64,000 nt of DNA from Balanoglossus misakiensis (Eukaryota > Hemichordata). Below, piece after piece: positions 55,938-64,000 of this stretch. The notes under the pieces were generated by a model that was given only the letters and a program-made list of their open reading frames with translations, did not search any database and was not told the DNA's origin. The DNA lies in the NCBI GenBank assembly GCA_040954595.2, contig CM082579.2, positions 6,386,001 through 6,450,000 of the forward strand, read 5' to 3'. Position 1 is the first letter of the stretch; each line of letters opens with the position of its first letter. The translations under genes and the position numbers were made by a program.

Positions 55938-58525
55938 ATGTCTCAGATACCGCTGATAGACTTTGAGGCCTATTCTCTCGGGCGCGATCAACCGGACCGC
56001 AGTAAACTGGAAAAACTCGTGTCGGATATCGATGACGCGTTCAAGTCTGATGGCATTGCATTGATAATCAACCACGGGATACGCAAGGATCAGGTACATA
56101 TTTCAATTCCAAATTTCCAAATTTCCTATCGGGTTCATACTGCGTCATTACTGTACATGCACGCCCCCATGGCCACCTGTGTGAGGTCACGGTAGACAAG
56201 GGCACGTACAGATCAAAAGTCCACATTTCTACGTCACCATGTATGTGTAAATTATATCCCATAATTGTTTTACTTCATCGGATACGAAATGGTTTTACGG
56301 CTCGAAGTTGCACTGCTCCGCGAAAACCTCTCGCATACGATGACGTCAAATAAAGAAAAAAATCATGGGATTACATATTAAAAGTCACTGACCTTTTTGG
56401 TCTCTTTACGTACAAGCTAGCTAAAATTCAAAATTAAAATCGCCATGAATTAGCCAATGAGTCATCTGGCTGTAGCATATTCATACTGTGCCCATCTTCG
56501 CTTGGGAGACTTTTGTCGAGCCAACGACCCTTGCGAGCGGACAATGTACTGTGTCCTGCGAAATCAAGATTAGCCAATGCTTTGAATCAAGCATTTGCCA
56601 ATAGAAACATGTTGAGTAGTTTATTACCCATTAACTGATTTTCAGATCGAGCTTGCTTTCCGTCATTTTGAAGATTTTGTTAAGCTTCCAGCAGAGACCA
56701 AGGGGAAGTATGCCCGGGAAGAAGGCATGATCCACGGTTACCTTGGCAAGGAAACAGAAACGTAAGTGATCAAAACAGAACAACTAACATGGTCCAGTGG
56801 ATAATTTACACTACACTTCGCGTTTGACAGAATGTAAGTTTATGTATTTTATTCTAAAAACGTTGCACCGAACTACCACACATTTACCAACGAGGACAAC
56901 AGAACAAAACATGTCGACACTAACTGTAAAACTGCATCTATCAAGTCTCCCTCCCACCCTCCCCCCCCCCCTCTCTCTCTCTATCTCTCTGCTCTCACTC
57001 ACCCCTATCCCCTCGTCACATCTTTTCCTGACCCTTCACAGTCACTTTCATCTCCTTCAGGTTAAGTCTCAAAGGCAGGCCCTTACCAGACTACAAGGAG
57101 GCCTACAATTACTATCCACCTATGGGAAAGCACGTAAGCAATTGTCATTGCACGACCTTAAATGTTTTGTAAATTTTGACACTTTGAGTCTGCATTGTCT
57201 AATCAAGGATCGAACAACGAAGTACATGGGGAAACGTACTCCGGACCCATACTCTTAAAGGTCCTCTGTTACTGTAGTCTTTGTATCAACCACACATTTT
57301 CCTTAATCAGCTACTGTACAGTGTTATCGCGTGTACATGTAGAATTGTATTGCATACAGATAACAGTAAACCTTTAACATACAGTACCAACTATTCATGT
57401 ATTAATACTCTGCATGCGGTCTCTACGTTTCAGTTGGTTTTTGACAAGGAGGTTCCTGGGGCTGGAGACCACATGTTCATGATTTGGAACGAGATGAGAA
57501 AGCTGCTCATGAGATTTCTTGAACTTGTGTCAATGGCTGGTGAATTTGATGTAAGTCAAGGTTCTACACCAGAAAATGTCGAGTCACTGTGAATTATGGG
57601 AGTCTGTGTGAACGACTATGGCGCTCTGTTGCTCTATTTATGACATATTGGGAAGACTATGACGGAAACGCTGATCAGTCTGCTGCGTGTGCTTATATAA
57701 TATACTTCTGAAAGCTGCCATGAAAGTACAAAACAAGTATATCCTGTGGTTCTATTTTCTCGTCCACAGTTTGCAACTATTCGGGATTTGCACCGTGGAC
57801 TAACTGGTGAATCGTCGTCCACTCCAAACAACTCAACCTTAAGATATCTGTTTTACCCGGCCCTGGAAGACGGCAAGCCGCCGAAAGACCGGCAGGTCCG
57901 ATTTTCAGAACACACCGATTATGGGACGATCAGTTTTGTGGCCACGAGTGATGTTGGTGGTTTCGAGGTATGTAGATGCGACCCTTTACACCGAACACAC
58001 TATCTTATAATTTAGGGTTTACCGTGCGCAAGTCTCTATCTATAATCCCCGGGGGTGATGATTATGGTGGTGGTGATTATGATGATATTCTTCATTCCCC
58101 CTTGCTTTCATTATTTCCTTGATTGTTTCTCTCGACAGTTCCAGAGCAGATCCGGAGAATGGATGCCAGTCCCGCCTCACCCAGATGCTTTGATTGTGCT
58201 GTGTTCAAACTGCCTTGAGCGCTTCACAGCCGACCGATATCGAGCAGTGGTGAGCTGCTTACGAGAAATTCCTAAAGTTGTAATTGTCACAAGATGGAAC
58301 GTATGAAATGTTAAAGTTCTCTCGCCTCTTCTTTCTTCACAGCTACACCGTGGGGTTTTCGTCGATGGCAACGACAGCTACACTGATCGACTGGCCCTCG
58401 CTTTCTTCGGCACTCCAGACGACTCGGCTAAGGTCGGATGCCTCGATGGGAACCCGAAATACGAGGCAGTAACCTACGAGACATACTTGAAACAACTTTT
58501 CTTTGAAAAATTCGAGGGATATTGA
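55938..58525 (+). CDS. 2-oxoglutarate/Fe(II)-dependent oxygenase, isopenicillin N synthase-like fold, 7 exons
   Basis: Exons: 55938-56093, 56646-56761, 57061-57133, 57434-57550, 57770-57967, 58139-58249 and 58343-58525, giving 317 aa, a usual length for the family. The N-terminal DIOX_N region begins with MSQIPLIDFEAYSLG and includes GIALIINHGI. The core iron ligands are visible: His202 and Asp204 in SEHTDYGTISF and the distal His259 in LHRGVF, 55 residues later, which is typical spacing. Arg273 (DRLALAFF) is the expected 2-oxoglutarate carboxylate binder, but the usual RxS serine is alanine here (R-L-A), and the His-to-Arg spacing of 14 is longer than the 9 of isopenicillin N synthase. The family hydroxylates or oxidises small molecules in the cytosol; the substrate cannot be read from sequence. 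Intron 2 ends in an unusually long polypyrimidine tract, and intron 3 contains a possible TTAA-bounded element. AATAAA signals lie at 58635 and 58766. Confidence 0.92.
56942..57060 (+). repeat. Long polypyrimidine tract before oxygenase exon 3
   Basis: Nearly 120 bases are mostly C and T, with a CT dinucleotide run near 56972, and lead straight into the acceptor CAG at 57058-57060. It serves as an oversized splice polypyrimidine tract. Confidence 0.75.
57255..57377. mobile_element. Possible short TTAA-bounded inverted-repeat element in oxygenase intron 3
   Basis: The segment begins TTAAAGGT and ends ACCTTTAA, with further imperfect pairing around CTGTTAC and GATAACAG. The interior does not match the copies at 883 and 38521, so it may be another family or chance. 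Confidence 0.3.
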
Positions 58526-58634
58526 TGATAACCCAAACCCGGGTTAGAAGAGACATTGAATGATCTGGCGCCCAGTATCAGCATTGTCGATCAACAAAGT
58601 TATTTGACAATAGACAACTAATATGCGTTTAGAA

Positions 58635-58640
58635 AATAAA
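58635..58640 (+). terminator. Polyadenylation signal AATAAA, oxygenase gene
   Basis: The hexamer lies 110 bp after the oxygenase stop. A second AATAAA is at 58766-58771, still before the IDS start at 58985. Confidence 0.55.
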
Positions 58641-58984
58641 CATACATGTATACCACAGCCTGCACGTACACAGTGTTCGTTGTCGGATAATGTCGCGAAA
58701 ATAATAATCAGATTACCAAGTACTATAAGTTCATTTGGACCCATCGGCCACAGGCCTTGGGCCCCAATAAACCGTCGGGAGAATCTGACTACTTTTGTTT
58801 TTATGCTCATGTATCCTCGGTGAGGGCGCTACTTCAGTGGTACTCGGCCAGTGTAGTGGTCAGCTGATCGAAGAAACATACACGGAAGAGGGAGTACCCG
58901 GGGAGTGTGACAGGGGAAGATCAGGGTTTGGGTTTAATAAGACCACCGACAGTTGCGTGCCCTTTCCAACAGCTTCGCCTGTTA

Positions 58985-61938
58985 ATGCTATCACTCAGCT
59001 CCATCATGTACAAAGTCAGTCCCGCGTACAGTCCATTGGTTGTGGCTTTCGTTATGTGCTATATCGCCAGCACCGTGGCGTCCCAAGGTCAGGATTAGCT
59101 TTACAATTACATTTTTTATAAATGTATAACTTTTATTTTTTTAAAAGTTTATGCGTGTTCAGAATTGACAGACGGACAAAAGAGCCCGCAAAACTGTACA
59201 GTGTGAACATCTACTGTCTATGGTTAAACTTTCTGTTTGAATTGAACATACTATCCTCTTTCTAAATTTTGTCAACTAATAATATTTTCCCTCACTTAAT
59301 CAGCCAGCCAACCAAATGTACTCTTCATTGTCGTTGATGACCTGAGGCCAACCCTTGGTTGCTATGGTAACATAATGAGATATTTTACCCCAAATATTGA
59401 CCAACTGGCTGCAAAATCGGTGAAATTCACTAATGCCCATGTACAGGTGAGTCCTGCAAATTCCTACCCGTATTTTTCTCACAATATACTTTGTATGGAT
59501 TGCAGGTATTTCCTTCTTGTATTAAACATAGTTCTCTAATTCTGTGAACTAAAAAAAGGATCAAATTTAAAAAGGGCATTAGACTCGTCCTGGAAAAATA
59601 CTTCTTGGTTTTAACATAACTTAGGAACAACTTTGTTTTGTATTTTGGACAACATTATTTTTTTTTTCTCTTTGGCCGGTGATAATCAAGCAAGCTGTAT
59701 GCGCTCCCAGTCGCGTCTCGTTCTTGACCGGACGACGGCCTGACACCACACGACTGTACGACTTCTATTCCTACTGGAGGGAAGAGGCTGGCAATTTCAC
59801 CACCCTTCCCCAACATTTCAAGGAGAGCGGTTACTTCACGGCGTCTGTCGGAAAAGTTTTCCATCCGGGTAGTGTTCCACTCTCATTTTTTAGGGTGTGC
59901 CCATGTTTTGATGTTTTGTTCATATTCATATCAATTTCACAACCTTGATCTGTAAAGTCTTCAAGTTTTAAACCACTCCAGTTTTATTTTACAGGAATAG
60001 CCTCGAATTACACAGATGACTATCCGTACAGCTGGTCAGTTCCTGCCTACCACCCTCCGACGGAAAAATACAAAATGCACAAGGTAGGAGGAATATCCAC
60101 GAGATATTATCGTCCATTATACATCAGTCTAATAACACTGAAACAATTGACTATACATGACCATTTGTACCATACTGATATCCTGGGATATCTAATAAGT
60201 CAATACGAGAAAGTTCAAAATTAAGCTCATCATTGCTTTCTGGTACAACTCATATATGTAGACAACAAATACGTTGGAACTGCATCATTGCAGGTTTTCC
60301 GTTTCTATATATAGGTGTGCCCAGGTGTAGACGGTAAACTGTACATGAATTTAGTGTGCCCGGTCGATGTGAAGACCCAACCCGAGGGCTCCCTGCCGGA
60401 TATACAGAGCACACAACATGCCATGGAAATCCTGCGGAATTTGTCCGCAACACAACGGAAGAGTGCCGCTGATCGCCCGGAAGCCAAGAAGCCGTTCTTC
60501 CTGGCCGTGGGTTACCACAAACCCCACATTCCACTGAAGTATCCCAAAGAATTCCGGGACCTGTATCCGTTGGGGTCCATCACGCCAGCGCCAGATCCCA
60601 GCTACCCGCCGAAGTTTCCGCACGTGGCCTGGAATCCGTGGACTGACGTGCGCAAGAGGGATGACGTCAAGGCGCTGAATGTCAGTTTTCCCTACGGGCC
60701 GATACCGTCAGATTTTCAGGTAAGAAAGGGGTGCTTCAAATGAAGGTTGATCCAACCAGTGAAATTTTGGTGACCTTAAACCTCTAATTTTGCTTCTCAA
60801 TTTCTGTGTGTGTTTCAGTTGCTGATCAGACAGAGTTACTATGCGGCTACTACGTACATGGACAGCTTGGTTGGTCAGTTGCTGTCGAGCCTGGACCGAT
60901 ACGGTTTCTCTGACAACACTGTGGTTGTGTTAGTCGGTGATCACGGTGGGTATCGATAAACATCAGGGACATTTATGTGAAGAGGGGATTAATGGCCTCC
61001 TTAATAAAACTTCAATAAATTTGCCTTAGGTTAGAGCTGTTCCATCTTGCAACTTTCATGCTGTGAATGTGGAGTAATGACAATGATTTTGCTTTGTTAT
61101 TTTGTTTTGTTCTGTTCTCACAGGTTGGTCGCTGGGAGAACACCAGGAATGGGCCAAGTACAGCAATTTTCAGGTGGCAACCAGAGTGCCCCTACTCGTC
61201 CATGTGCCAGGCGTGACCGACCGACTACAGCAACAGATGTCGCTCCAAAAATTTCCTTTCATAAATGCATTGAAGAGGTCGGAGCCCAGCAAGGGACGAT
61301 TTGACAGGACTGAGGATGTGTGGGAATGGAGATACCCCGGGAAGGAAATGGATAAATTTGTCTCGGCAGACGCAGGAAGTGTTTCGGACCTTGCACGTGC
61401 ACAGGAAGCATATCGGAGACGGAGACAGGAACTCGCGAGTGCCCACCACGTCGAGCTGGTGGATTTATTTCCGAGTCTATCGGACATTTGCGGGTTGAAA
61501 GTTCCGCCTCTGTGCCCGAGAGATTCGTCCAAAATCGAACTGTGCACCGAGGGGTTGAGTTTTCTGCCGCTCATCGAGGGCTTAGCAAACGCGCGAGGGA
61601 ACGGTTCCCTTCAAGTGTCGTGGAAAAACGCGTCGTTCAGTCAGTACCCGCGACCGTCGGACGAGCCGCAGGAAAACAGCGATCTGCCGCACCTGATGGA
61701 CATCGAAATCATGGGCTACTCCATGGTGACCGACTTGTACCATTACGTGGAGTGGATCCGTTTCGATCCGCTGACGTTTTCCGGGCGATGGGACGATGTG
61801 CATTCCAGGGAGTTGTACATCCTGGAGAGTGATCCGCTGGAAGACGACAACGTAGCCGGAGAACCCCGGCATCAGAGTCTCGTCAAGGAATTGTCTGTTC
61901 TGTTACAAGAAGGATGGAGAAATGCCTTGCCATTGTAG
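58985..61938 (+). CDS. IDS: Iduronate 2-sulfatase, lysosomal, 7 exons
   Basis: The enzyme removes the 2-O-sulfate of iduronate in dermatan and heparan sulfate inside lysosomes. Exons: 58985-59087, 59304-59446, 59691-59868, 59995-60083, 60315-60719, 60819-60945 and 61124-61938, giving 619 aa; phases all close. A signal peptide occupies about residues 9-33 (translation could also start at the second Met, 59006). Metal ligands Asp46-Asp47 lie in [11 protein letters not shown]. The sulfatase signature CAPSR is at 86-90; Cys86 (TGC at 59700) would be converted to formylglycine. GYHKPHIP is at 237-244, Asp347-His348 in GDHGWSLGEH, and the conserved lysine is Lys360 in WAKYSN. The C-terminal part keeps [13 protein letters not shown] and SDPLEDDN, all typical of IDS. 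The protein is about 70 aa longer than human IDS (550), largely because of a charged insertion around residues 385-435 in the last exon. It lies only 459 bp after the oxygenase stop, on the same strand. Confidence 0.96.
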
Positions 61939-62387
61939 CTACGTAGAGACCATGAGACACACTAACTGTACATGCAGTATCTTCCCCAACAATACGGGTG
62001 TGCCTTCTACAAAACAACATTAACACGATTGTTGAAGGCTTTTATAACCATGGTCACACTGTGTGTCACCATGATCTGGACATATTTTAATATTAGGATA
62101 AAAAAATGAAAAACGAAAATATTCTGTTCAACTTTTATTGCAAATTCCACTCACTCACAAAATAACACTTCACGTTAAAAACTCTTGAGTTTGTGTCTCC
62201 AGGAGCAGTGCGTGCATAACAGAGAGGGCAGTAGTTGTATGTATTGTCAGGTTCCAAAAACCAAGTTATTCTCCTGGAAGGGATGAAACAAAATATAGGT
62301 CATCTTGTTAAAAAATGTGTACTCTTTTTTTTTAAGTTTTTACTTGTACAGCTACTGCAGCGTTGACATCAAAAGGATGGTGCCAAA

Positions 62388-62393
62388 AATAAA
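62388..62393 (+). terminator. Candidate polyadenylation signal AATAAA, IDS
   Basis: The first canonical hexamer found after the IDS stop (61938), about 450 bp downstream. Confidence 0.4.
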
Positions 62394-63218
62394 GATGGGA
62401 GAATTTGACAAAATGAAATTGCTCTGGCCTATATTATTTCTTTCTCCTTTCTACATTTCACTTTAGGTATTCCTTCCCTAAGCATACACACTAAGAAGCC
62501 TGCGTAATTAGCACTACTTGTAACCTTCACAGAGTTGACAACTTTACTAGCAAAATACAGTAGTAACACATTTGAAATTGGCTCCTTCTTAGATTATCCC
62601 TGAGTTTGGCTCTAATTAGTAATTATGACAACTCGTACTGGCATTTACTTTCAATTTCTACAGCTGCAAACATGTTTGTTACACAAACAACAAAGTGCAA
62701 CAATTGGGCACCTTTTAAATCAGTTTAACTCTTGTGCCTGGAAACGCTGTTACAGATCACCTAGTGACCCTGACATGGATTTTATTGGAATGTCAATATG
62801 CCCCTCTGTGAAAACAATGCCTCCATTACCTGCATTGAAGGGAGTTTCATGAGCGTAACCCTTTCACCCCCAAACAATAGTGGTGAAAGGGTTCAATTAA
62901 GATACCAAACACAGGATTGTGAACATAACCCTGTATCTCAGATATCGATGGTATTGACGTGGCTATTTGTTGAAACCAAATCACATTAAACACTACAGCA
63001 ACTATGAGTGGTGTACTTTACAAAAAGTGCAATTACAAAAGCACTAAAGCTAAAATGCAGCCATTTACAAGCCATACAGACAATCAAGCAGCTAAATTGT
63101 TTTTACCACCATAGAAAACCACTCTCAATTTAACACCAATTAAGTCAAAGTTGAGCATTTTACAATGAACCTTTCAGTGTATTTGCATGCTTCTGCAAAC
63201 TTGATTTGTTTTTTGCTT

Positions 63219-63224
63219 TTTATT
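63219..63224 (-). terminator. Candidate polyadenylation signal, SLC25A43
   Basis: TTTATT on the plus strand is AATAAA on the minus strand, about 400 bp after the SLC25A43 stop. A second is at 62134-62139; use of that one would make the 3' UTR overlap that of IDS. Confidence 0.35.
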
Positions 63225-63625
63225 CGTCTGATCAGGGTTCAATTCAGAAAGGTTTCCATGGTGATGGAATGACACTGTTGTATCAAGAGAAGCTCAAAGT
63301 CGAAAAATGTGCGTTCAAGTTACCGACAAACCACATACTGGTAGTATACAATGTAAAATTAATATTTGGAAATTTCACAAACTTGTATACAGTAGAGCAC
63401 TCTCACGTGTTTCAAGCTAGATGGCATATCAAGTTGCTGTGCAGCGGTCATCCACTGCATGTACCATAAGGACTCGAGCTCTGTCCTGTCAGCCAGAAAA
63501 CTATCTCTCGGAAGATTTCGTAAACTTTGAGCTTTCTACGACACAACCACCACCATTCCAAGCAGCACCAGCAAGAAACACTACACGTGCACGCATCTGC
63601 CATGCGCTTATCGCTTCCAAAGCAA

Positions 63626-64000
63626 TCACACACGCCGGGTGACAAACGCTTTCAGTTCGTCCGGCCTCAGACCTTGATCTATACCGGGTTTGGGAGTGTC
63701 CTGCATCATGGAGACGGTGTAGCCGTTCTCGTACAGGTAGAGTCTCCTCATGCCCTCAAAGGTTGCAAACATGAAGCCGTGGTACGGGACAACCTGTGAG
63801 AAGAGACAGGATTTCGGGTAAGCGTTGGTCAATACCAAGGCAAAAAATACCACTGGGCTGGAAATAAGAATACTACACAGCTAAAATATGTCAGCTTCTC
63901 AAATTCTGCAAAGTGCAAGATCTGAGGTCAAATGTCACATAAAACATGTGCCACTCTTCAAGCACTTGCCTTCAGTAAATTAGCCGTCAGTCCTCGCCAC
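63626..64000 (-). CDS. SLC25A43: Mitochondrial carrier SLC25A43, C-terminal two exons (partial; gene continues past the right edge)
   Basis: Two exons are visible on the minus strand: 64000-63970 (WRGLTANLLK) and 63793-63626 (55 aa to a TGA stop). Together they encode the end of a mitochondrial carrier: GLTANLLKVVPYHGFMFATFE matches the even-numbered last helix of the third carrier repeat, and the tail with YLYENGY and TPKPGIDQGLRPDEL resembles the C terminus of SLC25A43 more than other carriers I know. The transported substrate of SLC25A43 is not established. The protein sits in the inner mitochondrial membrane. The intron between the exons begins with GC, not GT (AAG|GCAAGT), and ends with a normal CACAG. 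The gene converges on IDS. Candidate AATAAA signals on this strand lie at 63219-63224 and 62134-62139, so its 3' UTR may reach or overlap that of IDS. Confidence 0.85.

Larger units (their letters stand above)
61939..63625. other. Convergent 3' region between IDS and SLC25A43
   Basis: The region is AT-rich without a recognisable exon and probably consists of the two 3' UTRs, with candidate polyadenylation signals on both strands. Confidence 0.6.

Noticed and set aside
61170-61574. 134-codon open frame on the minus strand
   Set aside because: It is antisense to the last IDS exon, which has strong family similarity.
1-64000. CRISPR arrays, bacterial operons, rRNA genes or a viral insertion
   Set aside because: No spaced direct repeats, no rRNA-like sequence and no reverse transcriptase, integrase or capsid-like frame was found; the window is ordinary animal nuclear DNA.

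Overview
This is nuclear DNA of an animal. Every coding region is split by short GT-AG introns (about 150-1,500 bp), polyadenylation signals are present, and there are no bacterial-style operons or ribosome binding sites. The gene set (a GalNAc alpha-2,6-sialyltransferase, an ARM-TIR-SAM protein, an invertebrate-type 2-oxoglutarate oxygenase, iduronate 2-sulfatase and the mitochondrial carrier SLC25A43) best fits an invertebrate deuterostome such as amphioxus, a hemichordate or an echinoderm. That placement is inference from gene content, not from a database match.

Positions 1 to about 47,000 form a gene-poor region. I found no exon there that I recognise on either strand. It holds two copies of a short TTAA-bounded inverted-repeat element (883-1038 and 38521-38714), microsatellites, an almost perfect 32-bp AT palindrome, a tandem pair of exact E2F-type sites (35646-35700), a CpG-rich stretch that could be a promoter and first exon (about 14560-15152), and two TATA-plus-short-ORF arrangements (10071-10224 and 33691-33952). 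A CTCF-like motif at 46420-46432 lies close to where the genes begin.

Positions 47,050-64,000 are compact. In order they are: ST6GalNAc-type sialyltransferase (+, 47050-50416); an N-myristoylation-motif ARM-TIR-SAM protein (-, 50624-53747); a non-haem iron 2-oxoglutarate-dependent oxygenase (+, 55938-58525); iduronate 2-sulfatase (+, 58985-61938); and the last two exons of SLC25A43 (-, 63626-64000, running off the right edge). I rebuilt each gene exon by exon; splice phases close exactly and each reading frame runs from an ATG to a stop (SLC25A43 is partial).

The genes do not form one pathway. Two act on glycans in the secretory and lysosomal route (sialyltransferase and IDS), one is a candidate NAD-consuming signalling protein, one is a soluble oxygenase and one a mitochondrial carrier. 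The most unusual gene is the ARM-TIR-SAM protein. It has parts like those of the axon-degeneration NADase SARM1, but in a different order, with a predicted lipid anchor at the N terminus and the codon for the putative catalytic glutamate split by an intron.
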